From a virus: a stretch of DNA of 62,493 nucleotides. Positions 53,244 through 62,091 of this stretch are shown piece by piece (position 1 is the stretch's first letter; every line of letters begins with the position of its first letter). The stretch spans positions 1 to 62,493 of IMG/VR virus record IMGVR_UViG_3300044527_000635. The stretch is one strand, 5' to 3'. The translations under genes and the position numbers were made by a program. A model generated the notes under the pieces. It was given only the letters and a program-made list of their open reading frames with translations, was not told where the DNA came from and did not search any database.

Positions 53244-54401
53244 TTATTTATTTTTTTTATATTGTAGCAAGCAAGTTTGAAATTTTTCTTTGTCAGTTCC
53301 CTCTTGAGAGGGTATGCATTTTTGAAGGAAATCTCTGAAATTTTGGCCCTCTGTTTCGCACATTGACTTGTACTCTTCCTCTTCTTCGTAAGAAGCGTAG
53401 GTTTGAGCGCGAGATAGTTGATCGACTGTTTTGGTTAGTACTTCACCCTTTTTGTAAGTTGGGCCTTCGTTAATCACTTCGTATGAAATGACTTTACCCA
53501 TTTGATTTGGTAAATCTTTAATTTCTTTTACGATTCCTTCGCTACCATAATGATTACAGTTCTTATTCACATTTCTGACCTTCTGACCAACCATAAACAT
53601 TGGTTCAGAACTCATATAGTTAGCGTCAGACTCTTCGGCAAACATTACATAGTTATGAATCATTACCATGTAATCTTCAGTAATGGCAATCTTGCCTTGC
53701 AGCCATGACTCTGTTAAGTTTTCTTTAATTTTCTCATTATTTAAAGCATTAAGGATATTCTCCGCATGAGTTTTAATAGAATTCAAAGAGCTAACTGACA
53801 TTTCTAAATATTCGTTCTTGTACTCTTCCATTTCGCTCTCTTCTGACTCTATCATTTCTTCGGCTTTTGATAAATCAGGCCAAATTTTTAATAGCTCACT
53901 TCCATCCCAAAAAGTAATGCCATCCCACTCTTCTTCGTTTGCTTGAGCTTTCTTTAAGGCACCTTGCTTTGGATAATCTTTATCTCCGGGTTTCGCTGGC
54001 TTATAGTTCTTGCCAAGACGATCTTTCTTCTTCTGGATATTATGCCAAAGGCCTTTCCCAGCTTCTACTTCTAAACTAGAAATCCCTGCTGAAGCTTCAA
54101 CTGGAGAACCCGCTCTCCATTGATAACATGACCAATACTTAGCTTTCCATTTTGGACCGGGATTCTTGTCGCAACCATGTCTTGCTCTAAAACTTTTTCT
54201 TCTAGCAGGATCGTCTCTCTTGATCTCCATGTTAGGATCACCAAAGTTAACCTTTACGACGTTTCCTTTTTCATTTTTGACATAAACAGAAAACTTTTTA
54301 GGCCCATCAGGAGTTCTGAATGGCTTATTTAATGTTTTCTTTTCTTTGTCTGCGGCGATAATCTTAAAGGAGATATCGATTTCGAGTTCTTGGATTTTCA
54401 T
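53244..54401 (-). CDS. Conserved phage protein with DUF5872-like domain
   Basis: The protein has 385 residues. The region KKFSVYVKNEKGNVVKVNFG, DPNMEIKRDDPARRKSFRAR, then HGCDKNPGPKWKAKYWSC-x-W is a domain I associate with phage structural and capsid-region proteins (DUF5872-like). It is followed by LWHNIQKKKDRLGKNYKPAK-PGDKDYPKQGALKKA, a basic motif common in phage virion proteins. The central region is acidic and helical. A KOW/SH3-like stretch (MFMVGQKVRNVNKNCNHYGS) and a Cys-containing C-terminal helix follow. The two short motifs suggest an internal head protein, perhaps cleaved during maturation. Function is unknown. Confidence 0.55.
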   Translation of the reverse strand: MKIQELEIDISFKIIAADKEKKTLNKPFRTPDGPKKFSVYVKNEKGNVVKVNFGDPNMEIKRDDPARRKSFRARHGCDKNPGPKWKAKYWSCYQWRAGSPVEASAGISSLEVEAGKGLWHNIQKKKDRLGKNYKPAKPGDKDYPKQGALKKAQANEEEWDGITFWDGSELLKIWPDLSKAEEMIESEESEMEEYKNEYLEMSVSSLNSIKTHAENILNALNNEKIKENLTESWLQGKIAITEDYMVMIHNYVMFAEESDANYMSSEPMFMVGQKVRNVNKNCNHYGSEGIVKEIKDLPNQMGKVISYEVINEGPTYKKGEVLTKTVDQLSRAQTYASYEEEEEYKSMCETEGQNFRDFLQKCIPSQEGTDKEKFQTCLLQYKKNK

Positions 54402-54402
54402 G

Positions 54403-54972
54403 TTAAATATATTCTAGCCAGTTTGCTTTTTCTTGTTCTGTATCTAAATATAGGTCATTCTCGTCTTCAAAATCGTAATCAAGATTATATTCTTGAATAT
54501 CATTATTTGCTTCAGAAAAATCACTATCATTTGGCTCCCAAGAACCTGTAACATCAATTTCCGAAGCTTTAGCTATGTCTTGATCTGCTTTTCTATATGA
54601 GTCTTTTACTTTTCCGCCAGACATCATTCTTAAAAACATATTTACTCTTGCTGCGGCCCATCCTCCTCTAGTCATTCCGGGTCTATGAGAAGAACTAAAT
54701 GCGCCAGCACCTCTGCGATATACTTTCTTTAACTGACTTAAATTAACTTTTCTAGAATGCTTTGCATTATGATTCTTTACTTTGTTTTTAAGCATCTCTA
54801 CAACTTTAGCAGAAAACTCTATTGCCTTATCGCTTTTGGTTCCTGCGCTACCAGCAGGATTTTTACTAGAACCACTGCGCCTTTCAGAAGGCTTGGAAGG
54901 CGTCTGAGCAGAGCTTTTAGGCCCAGACCTCTTTGATTCTATGATTTCAATTTCTAAACCTTGTAAGCTCAT
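54403..54972 (-). CDS. Conserved phage protein with DUF5824-like domain
   Basis: This 189-residue protein has a Ser/Lys/Arg-rich N-terminus, then the motif VNLSQLKKVYRRGAGAFSSS, HRPGMTRGGWAAARVNMFLR and SYRKADQDIAKASE. The combination LKKVYRRGAGAF...RP...WA-x-ARVN...AD-D is widespread in large phages (DUF5824-like) near capsid maturation genes. The C-terminus is acidic (DYDFEDENDLYLDTEQEKAN). The gene starts a unit behind AGTGTATTTATTATC and overlaps nothing. Function unknown; head-internal protein possible. Confidence 0.55.
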   Translation of the reverse strand: MSLQGLEIEIIESKRSGPKSSAQTPSKPSERRSGSSKNPAGSAGTKSDKAIEFSAKVVEMLKNKVKNHNAKHSRKVNLSQLKKVYRRGAGAFSSSHRPGMTRGGWAAARVNMFLRMMSGGKVKDSYRKADQDIAKASEIDVTGSWEPNDSDFSEANNDIQEYNLDYDFEDENDLYLDTEQEKANWLEYI

Positions 54973-54983
54973 AATTTATAGTT

Positions 54984-54998
54984 GATAATAAATACACT
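54984..54998 (-). promoter_or_regulatory. Putative late promoter element in capsid unit
   Basis: The minus strand reads AGTGTATTTATTATC, 11 bases before the ATG. It agrees with the GTGTAAT motif except for one T, and lies in the largest gap of this stretch. Confidence 0.4.
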
Positions 54999-55019
54999 GA
55001 AAATTAGCAATTAAGGAAA

Positions 55020-56294
55020 TTATAATGGCCCATTTGTATTAAAGTTTGTGTAGCTCAATCCTTTTAGTAAGCCGCTCATGGATAAGCCATTCGGATGAGG
55101 ATAAGAATTTTGGTCCATATCGCAGTAAAAACTAAAATCTAAAACAGCATTTGCGCCGACGGAAGAGTCATAAGAAAGGTCTTTAAACTTTGCTCCTCTA
55201 ATATCGTATCTTATAATAGTATCAGAGTCTTTGTTCATCTTAATTACAATATCGTATTTAGATTCTGATTTTATGTTGGATATTAGGTCTCCAGAATAAA
55301 TTAAATTTTTATAAATAGCTGAAAAAGTTCCTTCAACAGTGATAGGAGTATTTATTTGCCTGTCTACTGGATAAACATAGCCTAATGTCTTTAGGGGTTC
55401 CCTATCTAATGGAATAGTAAAATTAAAACCCTGAATCGCCGAGTCTTGTATGATTACATTTGATTTAGTTTTAGAAGTAGAGTTTACATCGAATACATCT
55501 ACGGTGATTTCTCCGGGTAACAAGACTGAAATTGAGTTACCTATTTCTTCATAAGCGGTATTATAATTAGGAATAGAAAAACGAACTCCCGTATTAAGTA
55601 GTCCACTCTTAGGCTCAACAAATGGAGATACTGCATTAGTACCGGAAGAATAATAAAGAACATTATGCGCCGTACAAGTAACTGAAGCTATTGGGATCTC
55701 GTTAATTTTAGCATTTACTCCATAAGAGGTGATGAAGCAATTACCAAAAGCCAACACAGGGAATCCAGATAGGTTAGAGTTAATGACATCTGCGGGATTT
55801 GGGTTAATAGACAAGAAAAGGTTTCTTTGGTCTCTGTATTTAAACGGATATTTGAATGTGTTATTTGTCGGTATCGTTAAATCAGTATTATAAGCAAACC
55901 CTTGATCTCCAAAAGCGAATCCTGATAAAATGTTTCCACTAGGATAAGTTTGCCCGCCATCAAATTGATCTAAATTTGGAGGCCCAAGATCTACATAAAA
56001 ACCAAGCCTAGCTTCGTTTCTTAAATCTTTAATGTTGTAATTGAAGCTAAGATTTATCTCTGGTGGATTTAAGTTGTGATCGTAAATTGTAGAAGCGTTT
56101 CCGATTTCAGTAAACCTTGCTGGCTGAGTAGATATCTGATAACTAAATTGATTTATTCTTTTAAGAGGTTGGATTAGGTTATGGACTCCTGTTGGCAAAA
56201 GAGTGCCATTAGGGTCACAAAAATAATACCCACTTGCTGGAGCAGGTCCAACAAGCAGCAACTGATTATTATAGATTACTCTATTTGTAGGCAT
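55020..56294 (-). CDS. Tube-like paralog next to portal
   Basis: This 424-residue protein starts MPTNRVIYNNQLLLVGPAPA, very like the tube proteins at 24388-27291 (RVIYQNEALYVGPSPA). The other family blocks are present: LPLKRINQFSYQISTQPAR-like, FGNCFITSYGVNAKINEIP, FNFTIPLDREPLKTLGYVYP and SSVGANAVLDFSF. The location directly after the portal, far from the tail genes, is unusual. It may be a portal-proximal ring or collar built on the tube fold. It overlaps the portal stop by 1 bp. Confidence 0.65.
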   Translation of the reverse strand: MPTNRVIYNNQLLLVGPAPASGYYFCDPNGTLLPTGVHNLIQPLKRINQFSYQISTQPARFTEIGNASTIYDHNLNPPEINLSFNYNIKDLRNEARLGFYVDLGPPNLDQFDGGQTYPSGNILSGFAFGDQGFAYNTDLTIPTNNTFKYPFKYRDQRNLFLSINPNPADVINSNLSGFPVLAFGNCFITSYGVNAKINEIPIASVTCTAHNVLYYSSGTNAVSPFVEPKSGLLNTGVRFSIPNYNTAYEEIGNSISVLLPGEITVDVFDVNSTSKTKSNVIIQDSAIQGFNFTIPLDREPLKTLGYVYPVDRQINTPITVEGTFSAIYKNLIYSGDLISNIKSESKYDIVIKMNKDSDTIIRYDIRGAKFKDLSYDSSVGANAVLDFSFYCDMDQNSYPHPNGLSMSGLLKGLSYTNFNTNGPL

Positions 56295-58180
56295 TAGATT
56301 TTACTATGGTAAAGCAAACTAGCCATATAAGAATCCACTTGATGCTCGCAAGCAATTCCATGAATTTCTTCTACTGTTTTTTCATTTTTATCTACAGGAG
56401 ATTCTATGTACTCAGAGATCTTAGAAATCCAATTACTTTTTTCTTCGTTAGCGACTATGATTTTTGTGATGTCAAGAGCTACTTCTTTTTGCTTATCGTT
56501 TAACTTTTTAAGCTTATGTTTCTTCTTTAAAATGTTTTCTACTTCGACGCCTAATTTGTTTGTGGCTTCTACTATATCTTTTAACTTAGTTACGCTGTAA
56601 TTAGCCTTAGAAGAAGTGCCAACTGGTTTAACATTTTTAGTTGTTTGCTTGATGCCAGTGCTTCCCGCTGGTCTTCCGGCATCTATTTTAGGACCACCAA
56701 TTAATGGCTGATAGAGTCCTTTGTCTTTTAGATCAATAAAACTATTTTGAGACTGGAGCGACTCTTCTGGACTTGGCAATACTCCTGTTTCAATAGCTTT
56801 AAGGCCTTCCTCTGGGGTAAGAACCCCAAGCTCCATAAGGCGAGTATAAATTCTATTAAGGTTTTGATCTGTCTTAAGATCCATATCTTCAAAGAATGGA
56901 GTAGGGAATACTTTGAACCCTATTTCTTTAGAAATTCTCTTGATTTCAGGCAGCAAGAAGTCTGTGATAAAAGCTTGACGAGCTTGTATTAGTTTTTGTC
57001 CTAAGAGAGAAACTTTTGTAGTAGTGTTCGCGAACTTTTCGTTTCCAACTAGAATATTATTTAATCCAATATTAATGTCTCTATCGATCACCTCATATTT
57101 TCTTGGATCAAGGATGTCTGCGATTTGAGGGATAACGAACTCTGCTTTTGTCGTATAGTCTGCAATAAGGACTCTACCAATCGATTGATTAGTAAAGAGA
57201 TTTTGCATCGTCTTCAAGTTCTCTTGGTTCACTCCTCCCTTATCAGGTTCAGTTCCCATAGTAATAAGAAGAACGACTTGCTGGATTGTCCTTGTAAGTG
57301 CCATATCCATACGACGCATTTCAATTTTAGCACTTATATCTTCAAGAACTGGAAATCCCATTGGTACGGCAAAGGGCTCGTAGTCTTGCTTCTTATAGAA
57401 TACAGCATAAAACTTCTTTGTGTCTAAATGAAGTAGGACCGCTGTAGATTTTCCTTTTAAAATTTGCTCCCTAACAAGAGGGTCAAGAGAGTTTAGTATC
57501 TCTTTGTCTTCTTCTGTCCTTGGATTTCTAACCTGCTCAAGTTCGTAATCAGTTAGTACCTTATAATACTGCCCTCTATTAAAAGAAAGGTTACCATTGA
57601 CTTGAACATCTGCTGGGTTAATGATTATGTATCTAGAAGGTAAAGAAATTTTTGCTGCTAAAGCTTGCGAACCAAAAACTTGACTAATTTTAGATATATC
57701 CTCTTCTTTAATGGTAGTGTCGTATCTATAGATGAAAACGTTTCCAGAGCGGTAGTATTCTCTAAAGAACTTGTCTTGAAGAGCAGTGATATTTATCTTA
57801 TTGAATAAGGCTTGGAAGAAATCTCTTGCACTTTTATTTCCACCTTTCAAGTGAAGGTTTCCGCAAGAAAGCTCTGATAGTAAATCGATTGTGTTCCTAA
57901 ATAGACCAAAGTTATAATAAGCTTTTTGGCACAAGATTACCGTATCTCTTACGTCAATGTTAGATTTATTATAGTTATAGCCAGTGGCATAATTAAATGG
58001 CACCATGCCTTCATCGATATTGCGAAAACGATCTGTTCTCTCAATGGTTGACGCAGCATTTCTACGGCTTCTCGTCTCAGTGACTCTGCTTGCTACTCCG
58101 CCATGAGCAGGGGTAGAGCCTTCGACCATCATTGGAGCGAAAGAAGATTCCTCAATTTTTTCTTTTTTAACCTTTGCCAT
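56294..58180 (-). CDS. Portal protein
   Basis: This 628-residue protein has typical portal sequence: DTVILCQKAYYNFGLFRNTI, FFREYYRSGNVFIYRYDTTI, SLPSRYIIINPADVQVNGNL and MALTRTIQQVVLLITMGTEP, followed by VSLLGQKLIQARQAFITDFL. The N-terminus is basic with short repeats, and the C-terminal part has a charged helix (VENILKKKHKLKKLNDKQKE). It forms the dodecameric channel at the head vertex, binding terminase and then the neck. It follows the large terminase gene by 24 bp and has a GTGTAAT element upstream. Confidence 0.82.
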   Translation of the reverse strand: MAKVKKEKIEESSFAPMMVEGSTPAHGGVASRVTETRSRRNAASTIERTDRFRNIDEGMVPFNYATGYNYNKSNIDVRDTVILCQKAYYNFGLFRNTIDLLSELSCGNLHLKGGNKSARDFFQALFNKINITALQDKFFREYYRSGNVFIYRYDTTIKEEDISKISQVFGSQALAAKISLPSRYIIINPADVQVNGNLSFNRGQYYKVLTDYELEQVRNPRTEEDKEILNSLDPLVREQILKGKSTAVLLHLDTKKFYAVFYKKQDYEPFAVPMGFPVLEDISAKIEMRRMDMALTRTIQQVVLLITMGTEPDKGGVNQENLKTMQNLFTNQSIGRVLIADYTTKAEFVIPQIADILDPRKYEVIDRDINIGLNNILVGNEKFANTTTKVSLLGQKLIQARQAFITDFLLPEIKRISKEIGFKVFPTPFFEDMDLKTDQNLNRIYTRLMELGVLTPEEGLKAIETGVLPSPEESLQSQNSFIDLKDKGLYQPLIGGPKIDAGRPAGSTGIKQTTKNVKPVGTSSKANYSVTKLKDIVEATNKLGVEVENILKKKHKLKKLNDKQKEVALDITKIIVANEEKSNWISKISEYIESPVDKNEKTVEEIHGIACEHQVDSYMASLLYHSKI

Positions 58181-58183
58181 AAG

Positions 58184-58203
58184 CCTAATAATTAATTACA
58201 CAT
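58184..58203 (-). promoter_or_regulatory. Putative late promoter element before portal
   Basis: The minus strand reads ATGTGTAATTAATTATTAGG in the gap between terminase and portal, ending 3 bases before the portal ATG. If it works as a -10 box, the leader would be very short. Confidence 0.45.
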
Positions 58204-58204
58204 T

Positions 58205-60046
58205 TTAAATTAAAATTGGTGTAAATCCCGCAGCTACTATTTTATTTTCAGTAGTCATAATGTCATTATAACATTTGGAACCCCATTTCGCTAACATTAA
58301 AGCAGTGTAATTATCTTTTCTCGCTCTATTGGGAGAATTGGAACGCTTTAGGTGTTGAGGCAAGTCGAAATTAACAGAACCACGACTGCTAGTAGTGAAC
58401 TCAACTAGCGAACATTGCTTCTTAGTGTTGTAAACTAATAAGTCTTGGTGTTCTATTAAGTCTAGTTTGTTCCAGTCCTTATTCTCTTCCACGAAGATTA
58501 TTTCTTCTGGAATCCTCTTATTAATCTCTTCATTAAAGAAATTCTCATTAGCGACAGTCTTTGAAGCGAACCAAATTTTCTTATAATCAATTGCCGCTTG
58601 TAGGTTTTCGTTACCTCTTCTGATAAACGTAGTAGTGAATACTTGAGTGACTGCTATCTGCTTGTTCTCAAGGTTATATTGGCTCTTAGCTTTTTGCACC
58701 ATCCTTGTATATTCAATACCCTCAAGATCAGAATCGAAATCAATAAACTTAATCTTCTCAGATTCTGAATTCACATATTGAGATTCATTATAAGTATTAA
58801 AGAAGATATCAGCGCCAGCATTATCGCAGATTATGTAAACAATATTAAAGCTCGTCATTAAGTAATGGAAGTATTTGATGTGAGTATTTAAGCTCCCAAG
58901 GCCAGCATAACAATGCACTAGGGTATCGTTCTTATTTTCTCGGTCTATTTCTAAAATACCCATTGCAAAATAGTCAGCATTTGGACTATCGCTCATGTTA
59001 GGGTCCATTGCTAAAATATATTGCTTACCACTATCTCCTTTAATTTGAGAATGGGGGCGTTCTTCGAACTTAAGGGTACACTCTTCCATTTTCTTCATGC
59101 TAAAATAAGAATCGCTACCGTCAGTGAATTGAGCGCAATACTCTCTTAAGAAAGAAGCATGAGAAGCTCCACCATTTTGCGCTTCTTCTGTAATTGAAGA
59201 GTCTATCATCTCTAGAGGGAGAGCTTCGTAACTTAATTGAGATACAAAATAAGTAGCACTTGTTGGCTCCTTTGAATAGATATTGTCACACCACTCTTTG
59301 TAAGTCTTATAGAGGTTCTCAAAAGTATAAGAGGCTGAAGATAGGGCAATCATTTTAGAAGTGTTCTTAAACTCCATGCGGTCAGCCTCTGTCATCGCCC
59401 CTTGGCTAATTAAATCATCTTCTTGTTCGCGAATACTAATACGTTCTTTAATATCTTGCGGCACAATCAAGAATGGCATCAATACATTCTTAATAATGTC
59501 TTCCGGTAGAAGCATGAACTCGTCTAGCACAAGTACGTTAGCACGGAAACCACGAATCTTTTCGCCGCTTAGAGGGATAGCTTTTATTGAACCCTCATTA
59601 ATTGACCAATCGTATTCATCATTGCGTTTTGACTTTGCGCCGAACGCTTGCATCAAAAGATCTGCGCCTTTAGACTCAGTAATCTTTTCTATTGAATTGA
59701 AAATGCTCCTTGCTGTTCTAAATGTTGGACCAGCAATTAAGATCTTGCTCTTGGGCTCAAATATGCATTGTAAAAAACAAAATACCGCAGCAGAAAAAGA
59801 TTTGGAAGCACCACGACCCCACACGTTGAGACAAAAGTTTCTATTTAACATGGCTTTAATTACAACCTCTTGATAAGGCCATAATTTTATGCCAGAAATT
59901 AGCTCTGTAGTTATGCCGATATTAGAACGTAAGAACTTGGCTAAAGTTATCTTAGCCTCTTTGTCTTCAAGAGTATCTTTTAGTCTAGAATATTCATCGT
60001 TTAGATTTGGAATTATTCTATTATACTTTTCTGGGGTATACCACAT
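58205..60046 (-). CDS. terL: Terminase large subunit
   Basis: The protein has 613 residues. The ATPase domain shows the adenine-binding Q59 region (WPYQEVVIKAML), Walker A G77-R-G-A-S-K-S83 and Walker B V171-LVLDE176, followed by a possible coupling motif (ALSSASYTF). The C-terminal RuvC-like nuclease shows YILAMDPNMSDSPNADYFAM with its first catalytic Asp, VYIICDNAGADIFFNTYNES, and a later DNYTALMLAKW with a further Asp. It cuts and translocates phage DNA into the prohead through the portal. TerS candidate and nuclease genes lie directly upstream. Confidence 0.92.
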   Translation of the reverse strand: MWYTPEKYNRIIPNLNDEYSRLKDTLEDKEAKITLAKFLRSNIGITTELISGIKLWPYQEVVIKAMLNRNFCLNVWGRGASKSFSAAVFCFLQCIFEPKSKILIAGPTFRTARSIFNSIEKITESKGADLLMQAFGAKSKRNDEYDWSINEGSIKAIPLSGEKIRGFRANVLVLDEFMLLPEDIIKNVLMPFLIVPQDIKERISIREQEDDLISQGAMTEADRMEFKNTSKMIALSSASYTFENLYKTYKEWCDNIYSKEPTSATYFVSQLSYEALPLEMIDSSITEEAQNGGASHASFLREYCAQFTDGSDSYFSMKKMEECTLKFEERPHSQIKGDSGKQYILAMDPNMSDSPNADYFAMGILEIDRENKNDTLVHCYAGLGSLNTHIKYFHYLMTSFNIVYIICDNAGADIFFNTYNESQYVNSESEKIKFIDFDSDLEGIEYTRMVQKAKSQYNLENKQIAVTQVFTTTFIRRGNENLQAAIDYKKIWFASKTVANENFFNEEINKRIPEEIIFVEENKDWNKLDLIEHQDLLVYNTKKQCSLVEFTTSSRGSVNFDLPQHLKRSNSPNRARKDNYTALMLAKWGSKCYNDIMTTENKIVAAGFTPILI

Positions 60047-60047
60047 A

Positions 60048-60986
60048 TTATAGCATCTTTAGGTCGTAGCAAAGTTGCAAATCATACTTAAAAAAGTTCT
60101 CATCAGTAGAAAACATCTTCTCAATTACTCTAACAGACTCTTTGCGCCCCTTTGCAAATAAGAATTGTACATGAGGGTATTTTTGTATTAGCTCTCTGAC
60201 GTTATGGAATATAAATTCAGGGTTTACCTTTGTAGCTTTCTTGTATACATGAGGAAGATAATTAAATGACAGAGTATTGCTTAAGCTCTCTTCTACAATG
60301 ATGACCATGTTAGCTTTAGCTTCACTTGCCTTCTCAATCTCTCGACAAAATCTTTCGTAACCTGCACTTAGTGTGCCAATAAAATCAGAAATAGACTTCC
60401 TCTCAAAATAAAGTTTGCCATCATAGCTTGGATGACTAAATCCATAGTCTCCAAACTTAAGGGTGCGAACTTCAGATGCCATATTGAAGATGAATGGCTT
60501 CTGTTCTCGGGTATCAATATAAATAATTGAATCTTTGGTTTGTAATTGAGCTAGATTATCCAAATTATTTGGATATACATACTTATTTTTAAACCCAAGA
60601 TCTTCAGCGAGCTTGTAGTAGTCACTAAAAATTTCTTGTAAGTAAATAACACTTGGACTCAATACACTACGAAGCTCAACTTGAGAGGGAGTATACTGCA
60701 AACCTTTCTTCTCTTTCCTCTTAATAAGGAAGTCTTTGCAATATTCTCTTTGCTTCTCTAATGACTGAGCCTTGAGCCAGTTCTTAAGATTGTTTTTATT
60801 ATTAAAGTCAGTATTGAAATACTGTTCTTTATTTTTATAGATGATTATTGAATTATCAAAAGCATCATAGCGAGGGTGCTGTTGTTGATAGTATTCTATT
60901 ACTCTAATCTTATGAGCCTTGAGATGGCGATTAAAATCTGCATCTGCTTCATAAACCTTTTGACATATTTTGCATGTTTCAGCCAT
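60048..60986 (-). CDS. ERCC4-type nuclease with N-terminal C2H2 zinc finger
   Basis: The protein has 312 residues. A zinc finger is formed by C5-x2-C8-x12-H21-x3-H25 at the N-terminus. The middle of the protein contains the XPF/MUS81/ERCC4 nuclease signature: IYIDTREQKPF with D158, LKFGDYGFSHP with D180, and FERKSISDFI with E195-R196-K197 and D201. These cut branched or flapped DNA. The place between TerS and TerL candidates, with 8 bp overlap and 1 bp spacing respectively, suggests a role in packaging, such as clearing branched DNA, in the slot where HNH or T4 endonuclease VII-type enzymes are often found. The family call is firm; the role is inferred. Confidence 0.85.
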   Translation of the reverse strand: MAETCKICQKVYEADADFNRHLKAHKIRVIEYYQQQHPRYDAFDNSIIIYKNKEQYFNTDFNNKNNLKNWLKAQSLEKQREYCKDFLIKRKEKKGLQYTPSQVELRSVLSPSVIYLQEIFSDYYKLAEDLGFKNKYVYPNNLDNLAQLQTKDSIIYIDTREQKPFIFNMASEVRTLKFGDYGFSHPSYDGKLYFERKSISDFIGTLSAGYERFCREIEKASEAKANMVIIVEESLSNTLSFNYLPHVYKKATKVNPEFIFHNVRELIQKYPHVQFLFAKGRKESVRVIEKMFSTDENFFKYDLQLCYDLKML

Positions 60987-62091
60987 TTAACACCTCATCT
61001 TCTGAAATTCCTAAGATACGGCACTTGATTTCATCCATTGTAGAGAGACGGTCTATCTCGTTCTTGACCATCGCCTTTCTCCTTTCGGCAAGTTTCAATA
61101 ACCGTGTGCGAGAATCTTCTTCTTTCCACATCTGAACTAAATTGAGGATACTGGCGTTCTCTTTTATTTGCTTGCTAAGGCGATCACTTCGTTTTACTTT
61201 AAGATCATTAAGAAGTTTTTGCTGGCGGATAGTCGATTGGTTGTATTCGTTTCTTGCACCGCTAATGGCCTCAATAAGAGCCATAGGAATTTTGCCACCC
61301 CCATCCACTTCCATATCAATCTGATTTTGGAGGGTCTGGATGGTCTCTTGGATGTTGGCAGATATGACTACTTCAGTAGCTAGTACAATGTATTGGTCAA
61401 CTTCTTCTTGAGTAAGGTCTGGCTTATCAAATGTATAACGGACAAAAGAGCTTTCAAATAACTCACGATCAATATTAGAGGAGTAACTGTTTATTTGATG
61501 GAGAAACCGATAAGTATGCATGTATCCAATGATAGCATTAATAGCCGCCTTCTGGCGCGAAGTGACTTTGTCTTTGTCAATGCCTTCATGGACGTATCTA
61601 TTGATGCGAAAGAGCATCCGCTCAAAAGTCTTTGGCGGCATGTATTGAGAATCGGCAATACTCTCTGTATCTCTTTGAGATACTGGACCTGCTTGAATTA
61701 CTTTTTGATCAAGGGTCTTAATGAACTCAATTATTGTACGAGTCTCTTGACTGAGGCTAGTAAGATTTTGATTATTAAAAACACTTTTAGTAATCTCAAG
61801 TGCGCCCATTGAACCGGCGTTATTAGCAGCAAATTCTTTTTGTTCTGGAGACAATTCAATCTTATCTTTTGCCAAGTACTCATACGAAGCCCTTGCTTTA
61901 ATTTGTCTTGTTGATAAGAACTCTTTAACCTTCTTGCCGTGCCAACTTCTACCGTCTGCGCCTTCAGCGTCAGGAAAAGCAACCCTAACAAGTTCAAGCA
62001 GAGAAGGAGGATTAGTAGCGCGGTTGTTCCACTCATTTAAAATTGCCAGTCTCTGTTGGTCGTTAAGTTCTTGAGGTTCATTTTCAGCCAT
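60979..62091 (-). CDS. Putative terminase small subunit / DNA-binding packaging protein
   Basis: The protein has 370 residues from the ATG at 62091 (MAENEPQELNDQQRLAILNE). A longer form from 62109 would add MEKWKF. I prefer 62091 because it forms ATGGCTGA with the upstream stop and is preceded by GGAGAAG. Residues 30-75 (PSLLELVRVAFPDAEGADGR-SWHGKKVKEFLSTRQIK) look like a helix-turn-helix recognising DNA. The rest is helical, with IDMEVDGGGKIPMALIEAIS and a coiled-coil-like C-terminus. The position just before nuclease and TerL suggests TerS, though its length exceeds typical TerS proteins. Confidence 0.5.
   Translation of the reverse strand: MAENEPQELNDQQRLAILNEWNNRATNPPSLLELVRVAFPDAEGADGRSWHGKKVKEFLSTRQIKARASYEYLAKDKIELSPEQKEFAANNAGSMGALEITKSVFNNQNLTSLSQETRTIIEFIKTLDQKVIQAGPVSQRDTESIADSQYMPPKTFERMLFRINRYVHEGIDKDKVTSRQKAAINAIIGYMHTYRFLHQINSYSSNIDRELFESSFVRYTFDKPDLTQEEVDQYIVLATEVVISANIQETIQTLQNQIDMEVDGGGKIPMALIEAISGARNEYNQSTIRQQKLLNDLKVKRSDRLSKQIKENASILNLVQMWKEEDSRTRLLKLAERRKAMVKNEIDRLSTMDEIKCRILGISEDEVLNG

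Noticed and set aside
59361-59873. 170-codon open frame antisense to the large terminase
   Set aside because: It lies fully within the ATPase domain of terL, on the other strand, with low-complexity composition typical of antisense frames.
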